Source: Candidatus Zipacnadum vermilionense (lineage in GTDB: Bacteria; Armatimonadota; Zipacnadia; Zipacnadales; Zipacnadaceae). From it: DNA of 34,766 bases. The notes under the pieces are model-generated. The model was not told where the DNA came from. It saw nothing but the letters and a program-made list of their open reading frames with translations, and did not search any database. A program made the translations under genes and the position numbers. This document shows positions 1 through 7,240 of the stretch, piece by piece (position 1 is the first letter of the stretch; each line of letters opens with the position of its first letter). The stretch lies in contig JALGSV010000036.1 in assembly GCA_029821755.1 (NCBI GenBank), positions 1 through 34,766 on the forward strand. Reading direction: 5' to 3'.

Positions 1-250
1 GCTCGGGCGAGGGGACCGAAGCAGGCCCGGCAGGCTATGCTGACGGCTCCGGGCAGACGAGGCGTCCCGGCCGCGAGGGGCCCAGAGCACGGCGTCTTGC
101 ACTGTGGGCAGCGCGGCGACTGCCGCCGAACCTCACGCCCTACCCCCTCTCCCTCGCTGCGCTCGGGCGAGGGGACCGAGGCAGGCCCGGCAGGCTATGC
201 TGACGGCTCCGGGCAGATGAGGCGTCCCGGCCGCGAGCGGGCCCAGAGCA
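1..250. repeat. ~160-bp tandem repeat, left window end
   Basis: About one and a half copies of a GC-rich unit with a 160-base period (GCTCGGGCGAGGGG begins at 1 and again at 161). The second copy loses similarity near 250. Each unit contains a hairpin, CCCTCGC at 151-157 pairing with GCGAGGG at 167-173, next to a pyrimidine-rich CCTACCCCCTCTCC stretch. Related copies lie at 34443-34766, and bases 1-114 are identical to the last 114 bases of the window. An open frame can be drawn across the repeat, but its composition and lack of recognisable motifs argue against coding. Confidence 0.9.
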
Positions 251-255
251 GCTCC

Positions 256-277
256 GCACCGGAGAGACGTCGGTGCC
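256..277. repeat. Short palindrome GCACCG-N9-CGGTGC, copy 1
   Basis: GCACCG (256-261) and CGGTGC (271-276) form a six-base stem around a nine-base loop GAGAGACGT. A second copy of the same plan, with loop CCGAGACGC, is at 7949-7971, so this looks like a small dispersed element rather than a chance hairpin. It sits just downstream of the stop codon of the minus-strand flippase gene and could serve as its transcript end, although no T tract follows. Confidence 0.5.
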
Positions 278-324
278 ACCGGGAGGGAAGGCCGGATAGC
301 CCCGAGCCGTACGGAATTATTGGG

Positions 325-1893
325 CTACCCCTGCGGGTGACCGCGGAGGCGGTTCCAGATGATCTGGGCAGCTTGCTTGTCGCTAGGTTCTACGCCCAGG
401 AGGGCACTAAGGCCCGCGTAGACAGCTAGGGAGATTGCGGCCAGGCCGAGCAGGGCCGGGAACAGGTAGCCCAGGCCCTCCTTGCCCGTGAGGCCCAGGA
501 GGCTAGTTAGGCCCCAGGCTACCGCGGTGGCGACTAGGCCCGCCAGGACCGACTTGAGCATGGGAAGGCTCATGGGATTGACTCGCAGGACCCTGTGGAC
601 CAGGGCCAGGCGGCCGAGATTGGCGATAGTGACCGCGGTGGCCAGCCCCACCGCGGCACCGGTCACGCCATAGATAGGGGTGAGCCACGAGACCAGACCG
701 ATCAGCAAGGCGACGCTGAGCAGGTTGGTCACGAAGGCGAGCCACTGGTAGCCGGTCATCACCAGGGCCATGCCGACCGAGCCAGTGGCGACGTTAACCA
801 GTACGCCTACCGAGGCGATGCGGAGAGCCCAGGCGCCGGCGACGAAGTCCTTGCCGAGTAGGCCCATGACCGGGCCGGCCATGCCGACCAGCAAAGCGCT
901 GAGCGGAAGAGAGATAAGCAGGCAGAGGCGAGTGAAGGTCTTGAGTAGGAGATTGAGTTCCTGGCGCTTGCCCTGGTGGTGCAGGCGGGAGATGACCGGG
1001 GCGGTGATCTGGTTGAGGGCGACCAGGGACATGGCGCCGAGCAGGGAAAGACGGGCGGCGGCAGCATAGACACCGATCTCGGCGGCAGGCAGAAGGCGAC
1101 CGACGACCAGCACGTCGGCCTGGGCCAGACCCATGGCGGCCAGGTCGGTGAGGAAGAGCGGGAGGGAGGTGGACCAGAGCAGCAGGTGGTTGTAGACGCC
1201 GCGGGTGCGGCGTAGCGCCGGGAAGTAGCGGTAGAGATAGTAGAAGGCCAGGATCAGCCCGCCCAGGCCGGAAATGGTGTAGGCCCAGCCGACGGCAACG
1301 GCCGTCTGCCAGCGGAGAATGAAGAGGGCACCCAGGATTAGAAAGGAGACCGGGACGACAACATCGCGGACCGCCACGCGGGGCCGCGCACTGCCGATGG
1401 CCAGCACGGAGGAAACGGCGATAATCACCAGGCAGGTGGGAGGCACCCACCAGACAAAGGCGCGCAGGGGCGCGGCGAACTCGGGGTGGCGGAAAAGGCC
1501 GGCGATCCAGGGCGCCAGGAGCGTGACCAAGATAGCCAGGGAGACCGAGGAGAGGATGGTCCAGAGCAGGCTGCCGTAGATGTCGCCCTTGACCTTCTCC
1601 CTCTCCCCCGCCGCGGCGTGGATGGCGACGAAGCGGGAGGTGACGATATTGAAGCCGCCCTTGCCCAGCACCGACAGGAGTATGACACAGGAGATGGCCC
1701 ACTGGATGATGCCGAACTGCTCGCGGGAAGCCAGATGCGCCAGTAGAAACATGGTGAGCGCGGCGAGGCCCTCGCGGGTGAGGGCGCCGACGAGGCCAAG
1801 GCTGGCGCCGCGGGCGAGAATGTGGACGTCGCGAGTGGTAGGGGTAGGCTCGACAGCGGCGAGGTCTTCGGTTGTCTCGTCTTCGATGGCCAT
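325..1893 (-). CDS. Polysaccharide flippase, MOP superfamily (Wzx-like)
   Basis: An integral inner-membrane protein of about 522 residues with roughly 12-14 hydrophobic segments across nearly its whole length. The hydrophobicity pattern and sequence style fit the MATE/MOP-type polysaccharide transporters (Wzx, RfbX, MurJ-like), which flip undecaprenyl-linked repeat units across the inner membrane. It carries an acidic N-terminal tail of about 25 residues before the first membrane segment. I place the start at the ATG at 1893; a TTG nine bases upstream (1902) is in frame, and neither has a clear ribosome binding site. The polymerase, co-polymerase and export genes that would complete a Wzx/Wzy pathway are elsewhere in the window (9650-14397 and 30087-33029). 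The family call is firm, the substrate is unknown. Confidence 0.88.
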   Translation of the reverse strand: MAIEDETTEDLAAVEPTPTTRDVHILARGASLGLVGALTREGLAALTMFLLAHLASREQFGIIQWAISCVILLSVLGKGGFNIVTSRFVAIHAAAGEREKVKGDIYGSLLWTILSSVSLAILVTLLAPWIAGLFRHPEFAAPLRAFVWWVPPTCLVIIAVSSVLAIGSARPRVAVRDVVVPVSFLILGALFILRWQTAVAVGWAYTISGLGGLILAFYYLYRYFPALRRTRGVYNHLLLWSTSLPLFLTDLAAMGLAQADVLVVGRLLPAAEIGVYAAAARLSLLGAMSLVALNQITAPVISRLHHQGKRQELNLLLKTFTRLCLLISLPLSALLVGMAGPVMGLLGKDFVAGAWALRIASVGVLVNVATGSVGMALVMTGYQWLAFVTNLLSVALLIGLVSWLTPIYGVTGAAVGLATAVTIANLGRLALVHRVLRVNPMSLPMLKSVLAGLVATAVAWGLTSLLGLTGKEGLGYLFPALLGLAAISLAVYAGLSALLGVEPSDKQAAQIIWNRLRGHPQG

Positions 1894-2050
1894 GGGGGAC
1901 AAGAAGAGGTTCGCGGTGGGGAGAGGAAGAACCTGCTCTACCCGCCGTGTATTCCGCGCGGCGACCCTCCCTAAGAGGATGGGTAGGAAGAGGGGAAATC
2001 GAAGCCCAAGGTGCGGCCCCGGAGGAGACGAAGAGAGCCGGACGTTGAGA

Positions 2051-2083
2051 TGCCTAACGGTAAAACAGTCAGACGGTTAGGCA
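2051..2083. terminator. Hairpin at the 3' end of the 2077-2442 gene
   Basis: TGCCTAACGGT (2051-2061) pairs with ACGGTTAGGCA (2073-2083), giving an 11-bp stem with one mismatch. The right arm overlaps the stop codon of the minus-strand gene ending at 2077. There is no T tract after the stem on the minus strand, so intrinsic termination is only possible. The arms contain the octamer CTAACGGT, which recurs at 5729-5757, 6101 and 6234, so this may be a repeated binding or structural motif instead. Confidence 0.45.
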
Positions 2084-2442
2084 GCTCGCCGTTTCTCGTC
2101 GAAGGAGAGGACGGGCCGGGCAGCGAGGCGTTGCCGGGCAGTGTGTAGCTCCTGGTCGCGGGCGGGGTGGATCTGGAGGGTGGCGCGTAGGCGGTCTACC
2201 ATATCCCCGGGGGCCTCGCCGCGGTCTACTAGTCGCGTGGCGAAGGTTTTGATGTGGGCCCAGACTATCGCCTGAAGGCTGTGCAGCCGATCAACTTGCG
2301 CCTGATCTCCCGCTCGTGCTGCGAATAACTGTTGCTCCCGGATCTGCGCGAGCATGCCCACGGCTTCCCAGAGATCGCGCGGTTCCCGGAAGGCCAGTCT
2401 TTTCAAGAGGTGCGTCTTAGCAAGCATCGTAGGCGAAACCAC
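2077..2442 (-). CDS. Small helical hypothetical protein
   Basis: I do not recognise this protein. I choose the GTG at 2442 because GGGAG lies about eight bases upstream; the ATG at 2427 is the other credible start. The open frame continues to 2685, but that extension is proline- and arginine-rich low-complexity sequence and looks noncoding. The predicted protein of about 121 residues is mostly helical and charged (for example LWEAVGMLAQIREQQLFAA), with no signal peptide or membrane segment. It lies about 200 bases downstream of the LuxR-type regulator on the same strand and may be cotranscribed with it. It could be a small regulatory partner, but nothing in the sequence shows that. Confidence 0.5.
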   Translation of the reverse strand: MVSPTMLAKTHLLKRLAFREPRDLWEAVGMLAQIREQQLFAARAGDQAQVDRLHSLQAIVWAHIKTFATRLVDRGEAPGDMVDRLRATLQIHPARDQELHTARQRLAARPVLSFDEKRRAA

Positions 2443-2642
2443 TCCCTGTTCTCCCTGCAGATGCACCGGGACCGGTGGCGTCCGGACGCCGACCCGGGGG
2501 TCCGGGCCGGCGTTGGCGTCTGTCGAGCGAGGGGTATATCGGCAGAAGGCGAGGGGGAGTTTAGGGGGGAGGAGGGATGCGGACGGGCGGGGGCCGGCAG
2601 CTTGCGCGCGGCTCATGCTCACATGCGGTCTCTCCGGGGACG

Positions 2643-3323
2643 CTAGTGGCGGGCTTCGAGTAGGTCCGTGCCCTCGGGCCAGCACAGGTAGAGTAGCTCG
2701 CGGGTGAGGGCAGCGGCGTTGGAGACGTCGAGCTTGCCCATCAGGTTGGAGCGGTGCTTCTCTACCGTGCGCTGGCTGATGAAGAGGCGCGCAGCGATCT
2801 CGGCGCTACTGTAGCCATCGGCGACCAGAAGGCCGATCTCGCGCTCTCGGGCGGAGACGCGGCCGGGAGGTGGCGTCGGGAGAGCGACGGGTTGGAGGTG
2901 ATGGTCCAAGAGGGCGGACCTCTTCCCCACCGGGACCTGCGCTTGTATCTGGCTGACCGCGCGACGGAGAAGCCGGCGTAGGTCCGCGGGGCTGGTGTGC
3001 TCTAAGGGGGCGGTTACGTCGGCGCGGCGGCAATGACGCTCGCATCCCCCGGGAGCGAGGCAGACCACCGTGGAGGGCCGGGGGCCCCGGCGCCAAGTGG
3101 CCAGCTTGAGGCACAACGCGGCCCGAGGACAGGCCGGTGCCGCGACGATCACCTCTAGCCGGCTCTGACGCGGGGTTTCTGTAAGTGCCTCTTCCTGCCA
3201 GGGCCGGAGAGTCACCTCAATCCCCGGTAGCCCGATGAGACTGGACCGGATGCCCCACATGACTATTGGCATGTCGGACACGATGAGCACCCTGGTTCCC
3301 AACTCCTTGGTGGATATAGCCAA
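2643..3323 (-). CDS. LuxR/NarL-type regulator with degenerate receiver domain
   Basis: A predicted cytoplasmic transcription factor of 226 residues. The start is the TTG at 3323, preceded at eight bases by a strong AGGAGGGAGG ribosome binding site; the open frame upstream is not credible as protein. Residues 10-125 follow the NarL receiver layout (RVLIVSDMPIVMWGIRSSL), but the phosphoacceptor aspartate is replaced: the beta-3 segment reads EVIVAAP, with alanine at about residue 61. The conserved lysine near residue 105 is also absent. Residues about 155-215 are a canonical LuxR helix-turn-helix (SAREREIGLLVADGY, then ISQRTVEKHRSNLMGKL). It should therefore bind DNA without classical aspartyl phosphorylation. 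It is divergent from the PEP carboxykinase-family gene, an obvious candidate target. The family call is secure; loss of phosphorylation is inference from missing residues. Confidence 0.85.
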   Translation of the reverse strand: MAISTKELGTRVLIVSDMPIVMWGIRSSLIGLPGIEVTLRPWQEEALTETPRQSRLEVIVAAPACPRAALCLKLATWRRGPRPSTVVCLAPGGCERHCRRADVTAPLEHTSPADLRRLLRRAVSQIQAQVPVGKRSALLDHHLQPVALPTPPPGRVSAREREIGLLVADGYSSAEIAARLFISQRTVEKHRSNLMGKLDVSNAAALTRELLYLCWPEGTDLLEARH

Positions 3324-3373
3324 AGCAGGCGCCTCCCTCCTAGATGTTACGCCCCAACAGCAACTGCGTATAA

Positions 3374-3402
3374 ATACTACACGATTTTGCCATATATAGC
3401 AA
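3374..3402 (-). promoter_or_regulatory. Sigma-70-type promoter for the LuxR-type regulator
   Basis: On the minus strand, TTGCTA (3402-3397) and TAGTAT (3379-3374) are separated by 17 bases, with four of six matches each to the -35 and -10 consensus. They lie in a conspicuously AT-rich patch about 50 bases upstream of the TTG start and its strong ribosome binding site. Confidence 0.5.
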
Positions 3403-3860
3403 GATTCCATTCTCACTTTTGTGACGCCTCTGCGAACAGAAGAGGCCATTCGAGCAAGTAGAGAACACCCGTGGCGGCGAGGCGTCTCTGTGGTTGGGAG
3501 GGAAAAGCGATGAGGGTGCCTCTCCCCTATCGCGGCGGAGATGCCACCAGGGAGACGGTTACCGCTGGTGGGGCCCGGGGGAGGCGGTGGTGGACGGCCG
3601 GGGACACCGCTCTGGAGAGGGGGGCAACTATAACGGCAGGGCTCATGGCGGGGAGGGCGGGCTGGAGGTCCGCCCCGCGCGGAGGATGCGACGGCCGAGC
3701 CTGTCTCGCGCCTTGCCTTTCGTGTGAGAATCCGGTAGTATGGCGGCATCCGAGAAAGAGTATACTCAACATGCCTACCTGAAGCCCGGCGATGGAACGG
3801 AGCCGAGCGCGGTTCCGGTTGGCTCCACCGCGGCCAGAGGCCAAGACGCGAGGTCGTATC
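3403..3860. other. Divergent intergenic region, regulator / PEPCK-family gene
   Basis: About 460 bases without a convincing gene. Open frames on both strands here are low in recognisable features. The right part has a possible plus-strand promoter (3713-3741) and a perfect ten-base palindrome GAGTATACTC at 3758-3767, which also offers a TATACT -10-like hexamer. The middle is GC-rich with no feature I can name. Confidence 0.5.
3713..3741 (+). promoter_or_regulatory. Possible promoter for the PEPCK-family gene
   Basis: TTGCCT (3713-3718) and TAGTAT (3736-3741) lie 17 bases apart, each matching four of six consensus bases. The spacing is ideal and the position, about 120 bases before the chosen ATG, is reasonable. 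The palindrome GAGTATACTC just downstream (3758-3767) could be an operator. Confidence 0.35.
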
Positions 3861-5642
3861 ATGCCCATAACCACCAGCCAGATCACCATTGAGAGCTTCC
3901 TGAGCCTCTTCGATAACATGGTCGAGAGCAAGCAAGCGGCGGGGATTGAGGCCATTCAGAACAATCCCCCCGATCTGCTGGAACGAGCCAAATCATACGG
4001 GGTGCAGTACAAGAACGGCTCGTGGGGCTGGAGCAGCAATATCTGGAGTCGGAGCGCGGCCAATACGGAGGTCGTCGACAGCGATCATGAATTGAAGCCG
4101 GAGCACCAACTGTTGATGCTGCGGGTGCTGGAGCAGATGATGACGCGGCCCATGATCCAGGTGGACGCGAACATGGGCTCGCCGGGCTCGCCCGTGGAAA
4201 TGCGGGGCCGGATGTACTGCGACCCGCAGTTCGCGGACATCGCCTACCGCTGGCAGCAGCTCAATTTTCCCGGCGATCCCAACGCGGAGCCGGATGCGCG
4301 GTTGTTCTTTATCCCGCATTATCTCGAGAATCCGGACATGCCGGGCAAGCCGGGCAAGATGTTGCGGGTGCTGCGTTTCCCTCACCACGGGTATACCATT
4401 TGCGTGGGCTCGTCATACCAGGGCGAGGTCAAGAAGGCTTTCCTGTCCCACTGGATCTACCACTGCTTCCAGCGCGGGGGCACCGGGGAGCATGCCTCGC
4501 TGCGGGAGTTCACCCTGGAGCGCGTGGATGGGCGCAAGAAGCGCATTACCATGGGAGCGTGGGGACTGACGGGGAGTGGGAAATCAACCCACGGGCTATA
4601 TATCTTCAACCGCACCATCACGGAGCCGTACTACAAGGAGACCTTCGGGCTGGACCTGGGGTCGTACGTGACCGACCAGGCCATCAAGAACGACGACATC
4701 ACCTCCTGGTTCCCGGACCGAGTGTACAGCCCGGAGCGGGGGGCGTGGACTAAGACGGAGGACGTCAACGAGTCGCAGGTGGCTATCTACCGGGCGGCGA
4801 TGAGTCCGCGGGCGCTGCACGAGAACACAGAGTGGGACGAGGAAGGGAATGTGTCCTTTGCGGGGCATCGCTTCCAGTACCATGCGGCGTATAACGCCAA
4901 CGCGCGGACGGTGATGCAACTGGAGGATACGGGGTATTTCGACGGGAGCGTGGACTCCACGCAGCCCCCGAATGTAGCGGTGTTCATCAGCCCGGGCTAC
5001 CTGTGCGACTATGCGTGGCTGAAGATCACCGACCCGATGTTCGCGGCGAAGGTGCTGGCGGACGGGCGGACGGTGGGGCATCCGGCGGACTCCAAGGAGG
5101 GCGTGGGTGAGACGAAGTACGTCAGCCGCTACTGCTCCCCCTTCACCATGGGCGTGGGCAACGCCGAGCATGTGCACCGGTTCCTGGAATTCCTGCTCAG
5201 GCGGCACGAGACTGATGACTCTATCGCGGTGTACCAGATCAACACCACCGGGAAGGTCGGGGCCAAGTACGAGTGGACCACGACGACCATCGCCGGCGAG
5301 GAGCACCAGATCCCGCGCGTAGTGCTGAAGGAGAAGCACGGGCGGAAGCGGCCCGTGGGCGGAGCCGCTCCCACTATCGAGGAGACGGAGTTGTTCTTGA
5401 TCCAGGCGATGCGCGGCGCGGTGAAGTATGAGCCGCACCCAATCTGGGGCGACAAGGTGCTGGCGCCGGTGGAGGTCGAGGGCTTGTCCAAGCAGCGGTT
5501 GGCGGAGCTTAACCCGTTCACCTACCGGAGCTACGAGGAGATGGAGGCGCTACTGCAGGCCCAGATTCTGCTGAGCAAGTCCATGCTGGCGCGGCAGTGC
5601 GCCGGGGTGTCGCGAGAGATCTATTACGCGATGGACTTCTGA
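3861..5642 (+). CDS. ATP-type phosphoenolpyruvate carboxykinase family protein (divergent)
   Basis: PEP carboxykinase (ATP) converts oxaloacetate and ATP to PEP, CO2 and ADP in gluconeogenesis. This 593-residue protein retains the family's active-site landmarks in order. They are YQGEVKKAF with the lysine pair at 191-192, a histidine at 211 (GEHAS), the kinase P-loop GLTGSGKST at 235-243, the metal-binding NDDITSW with aspartates at 278-279, TKTEDVNES after it, and an arginine at 349 (NARTVMQL). YQINTTGKVG follows near the C-terminal third. It is longer than typical bacterial PckA (~530-540 residues), and the N-terminal PEP/oxaloacetate loop is only weakly recognisable (SRSAANT, about 63-69). 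I start at the ATG at 3861; an in-frame ATG at 3792 adds a basic, unlikely 23-residue tail. A strong terminator follows. The homology is clear to me; true PEPCK activity is inferred and another phosphotransfer reaction is possible. Confidence 0.78.
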   Translation: MPITTSQITIESFLSLFDNMVESKQAAGIEAIQNNPPDLLERAKSYGVQYKNGSWGWSSNIWSRSAANTEVVDSDHELKPEHQLLMLRVLEQMMTRPMIQVDANMGSPGSPVEMRGRMYCDPQFADIAYRWQQLNFPGDPNAEPDARLFFIPHYLENPDMPGKPGKMLRVLRFPHHGYTICVGSSYQGEVKKAFLSHWIYHCFQRGGTGEHASLREFTLERVDGRKKRITMGAWGLTGSGKSTHGLYIFNRTITEPYYKETFGLDLGSYVTDQAIKNDDITSWFPDRVYSPERGAWTKTEDVNESQVAIYRAAMSPRALHENTEWDEEGNVSFAGHRFQYHAAYNANARTVMQLEDTGYFDGSVDSTQPPNVAVFISPGYLCDYAWLKITDPMFAAKVLADGRTVGHPADSKEGVGETKYVSRYCSPFTMGVGNAEHVHRFLEFLLRRHETDDSIAVYQINTTGKVGAKYEWTTTTIAGEEHQIPRVVLKEKHGRKRPVGGAAPTIEETELFLIQAMRGAVKYEPHPIWGDKVLAPVEVEGLSKQRLAELNPFTYRSYEEMEALLQAQILLSKSMLARQCAGVSREIYYAMDF

Positions 5643-5676
5643 GGCGGCCTTTCCCCTATTCCCAGCCCGATATACC

Positions 5677-5710
5677 GCGGCGGCGCTAGTAAGCGCCGCC
5701 GCTTTCGTTT
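5677..5710 (+). terminator. Rho-independent terminator after the PEPCK-family gene
   Basis: A perfect 11-bp stem, GCGGCGGCGCT (5677-5687) and AGCGCCGCCGC (5692-5702), with an AGTA loop, followed by TTTCGTTT. It lies 35 bases after the stop codon. Confidence 0.9.
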
Positions 5711-5728
5711 GCGCCGCTGGGCCTTTTG

Positions 5729-5757
5729 ACCGTTAGCCCGTAGCGCGGTCTAACGGT
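5729..5757. repeat. Inverted pair of ACCGTTAG octamers
   Basis: ACCGTTAG (5729-5736) and its complement CTAACGGT (5750-5757) are separated by 13 bases. The same octamer occurs in a hairpin at 2051-2083, inside the gene at 6101, and just upstream of the minus-strand gene at 6234-6241. It could be a hairpin or a dyad binding site; its location between convergent genes favours a transcript-end structure. Confidence 0.45.
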
Positions 5758-5809
5758 TCTCCTCTTGCGCCGCTGTCCGCCTCACCTCTCCCCCACCTCG
5801 TCCCGTCCC

Positions 5810-6217
5810 TTACTCTGCCGGAGGCATAGTGAGATCGATCCGCGGGTTATCGCCGCCGGTCCACTGCACCATGCCGCCTAGCTTTTCCGCGAGCTTCCGG
5901 ATAGGTAGCAACAGCCGGCGCTCACGCAGAATCCCCTCGCCCGCTTTCACCTGCACGCACCAGGTGCCCCGGCAGACAACGGCCATCTGTCGGTCTTCGT
6001 GCCACTCCACCTGCGCGCCGATGGCCTCGGCGACCGCGCGGAGGGGCCCGTAGCTTACTCCTTGCTCGACGACCACCCCCGGCTGGGATATGACGCGCGT
6101 ACCGTTAGCGTAAAGGTCAACACCTCCCGCGGCGCCGGCGGCGACGAGGAGCACCAGCAAGAGTGCTGTGGCTACTAGGGTCCGTTTGGTCCAACTGCTT
6201 CGCATTACTGCCTTCAT
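5810..6217 (-). CDS. Secreted protein with copper-amine-oxidase N-terminal-like (stalk) domain
   Basis: A 135-residue protein with an N-terminal signal sequence: basic MKAVMRSSWTKR, then a hydrophobic stretch LVATALLLVLLVAAGAAG. The rest matches the layout of copper amine oxidase N-terminal-like domains, also called stalk domains, common in secreted and cell-surface proteins. These show VDLYANGTRV, then GVSYGPLRAVAEAIGAQVEW, and a second half RRLLLPIRKLAEKLGGMVQW. It is essentially one such domain with no enzyme attached. The ATG at 6217 has a good GAGGAG seven bases upstream. It is divergent from the parA operon. The domain assignment is good; its role is unknown, most likely extracellular binding or structure. 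Confidence 0.82.
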   Translation of the reverse strand: MKAVMRSSWTKRTLVATALLLVLLVAAGAAGGVDLYANGTRVISQPGVVVEQGVSYGPLRAVAEAIGAQVEWHEDRQMAVVCRGTWCVQVKAGEGILRERRLLLPIRKLAEKLGGMVQWTGGDNPRIDLTMPPAE

Positions 6218-6319
6218 CCCGTTTCTCCTCTCTACCGTTAGGCCTTCTCGCCGCGCTACCGCTGCGCGGCATTAGCGACGCAGCCTCGCAGAGGCTGCAC
6301 GGTTGCGCAGTTACAACCC

Positions 6320-6360
6320 TTCACATTGCAGTGGCCGTCTGATATACTCCCCGCAGACGG
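6320..6360 (+). promoter_or_regulatory. Promoter with overlapping inverted-repeat operator for the par-like operon
   Basis: TTCACA (6320-6325) and TATACT (6343-6348) are exactly 17 bases apart, each matching five of six sigma-70 consensus bases. An inverted repeat, CCGTCTG (6335-6341) and CAGACGG (6354-6360), brackets the -10 and probable transcription start. This is the expected position for an autorepressor. The ribbon-helix-helix candidate encoded at 7241-7600, or ParA itself, would be the natural ligand, as in plasmid-type partition operons. The ATG at 6379 has GAGG eight bases upstream. Confidence 0.72.
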
Positions 6361-6378
6361 TCCGCTGAGGTAACTGCC

Positions 6379-7146
6379 ATGGCTCGCATCATTGCCGTCA
6401 TCAACCACAAGGGCGGAGTCGGCAAGACCACCACCGCAGTGAACTTGGCTGCGGCCCTGGTCCTGGCCGGCAAGCGCGTGGCGCTGCTGGACCTGGATCC
6501 CCGCGCCGATCTTACCTCGTACTTGGGCCTCGTCCCTGCGTCCGGAGAGGACACGATCTACGAATCCCTGTTCGGGCAGGGGCGGCCGCTGCAGGAGCTG
6601 CTGCGGGCCACGGAGCCGCCGGGGTTGTTTGCCGTACCGGGTTCCACCGATCTCGTAGGGGCGGAGCTCTTGTTGATGCAAGCTCCTGCCGCTCGGCGGT
6701 TCAGCGGTCCGACCGCTCGACTGCGCAACCTCCAGGAGGACTTTGACTTCCTATTGCTGGACTCGCCCCCCGGGCTGCAGATGTTGTCACTGTGCGCGCT
6801 GAGCGCAGCACGCGAAGTAATCATCCCCCAGCAGTGTTCGTTCCTCGCGCTCCACGGCCTGCGGCAGATAACCGAGAACATCAAGCGCATGCGGCAGGTC
6901 AACTCCGATCTGCGGCTCTCCGGTATTCTTCTGACGATGCAGGACCGGCGAACCGTTCACAATCGCCAGGTAATCGAAATGGTGCGGCAGGCCTTTGGCC
7001 AGGTGGTGTTCCGCACCGTGATTCCTCTGAGCGTGCGCTATCAGGAGGCCGCAGCCGCGGGGCAGCCGATTTGTGTGTATGCGCCGCGCGCTCCGCAGAC
7101 CGAAGCCTACGCGGCCGTCGCCAAGGAACTGCTCAAGAGAAAATGA
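6379..7146 (+). CDS. ParA/Soj-family partition ATPase
   Basis: A 255-residue P-loop ATPase of the ParA/MinD group, cytoplasmic and nucleoid-associated in known members, which positions DNA or other cargo by ATP-driven gradients. It has the deviant Walker A KGGVGKTT at 11-18 with the signature first lysine, LLDLDPRAD at 37-44 where the family usually has LDPQGN, and Walker B FLLLDSPPG around 124-132. The C-terminal part (VIPLSVRYQEAAAAGQPI) is typical of Soj-like proteins. There is no N-terminal helix-turn-helix extension, so it is of the short chromosomal/type Ib length. It is followed by a ribbon-helix-helix candidate rather than a ParB. No parS-like sequences were recognised. It could serve DNA partition or a cargo such as a polysaccharide machine. 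Confidence 0.92.
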   Translation: MARIIAVINHKGGVGKTTTAVNLAAALVLAGKRVALLDLDPRADLTSYLGLVPASGEDTIYESLFGQGRPLQELLRATEPPGLFAVPGSTDLVGAELLLMQAPAARRFSGPTARLRNLQEDFDFLLLDSPPGLQMLSLCALSAAREVIIPQQCSFLALHGLRQITENIKRMRQVNSDLRLSGILLTMQDRRTVHNRQVIEMVRQAFGQVVFRTVIPLSVRYQEAAAAGQPICVYAPRAPQTEAYAAVAKELLKRK

Positions 7147-7240
7147 GGAGGCGTGGGGGAGAGGAGCATTCCTGCCGTCAAACCGTGGAGATGTTTGACC
7201 GTCCACCCGTCGGGCGGTAATAGCGCCGAGGAGGCCGATG

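Noticed and set aside
1-429. Protein-coding gene across the left repeat
   Set aside because: The open frame is created by tandem GC-rich repeats, has no recognisable motif or ribosome binding site, and runs antisense into the flippase gene.
2443-2685. N-terminal extension of the small hypothetical to 2685
   Set aside because: The extension is proline/arginine-rich low-complexity sequence; the GTG at 2442 has a ribosome binding site and begins the helical part.
3861-5642. PrkA-type serine kinase as identity of the P-loop protein
   Set aside because: Length and P-loop first suggested PrkA. The order of lysine pair, histidine, GLTGSGKST, NDD and arginine follows ATP-type PEP carboxykinase, and PrkA-specific AAA features are absent.
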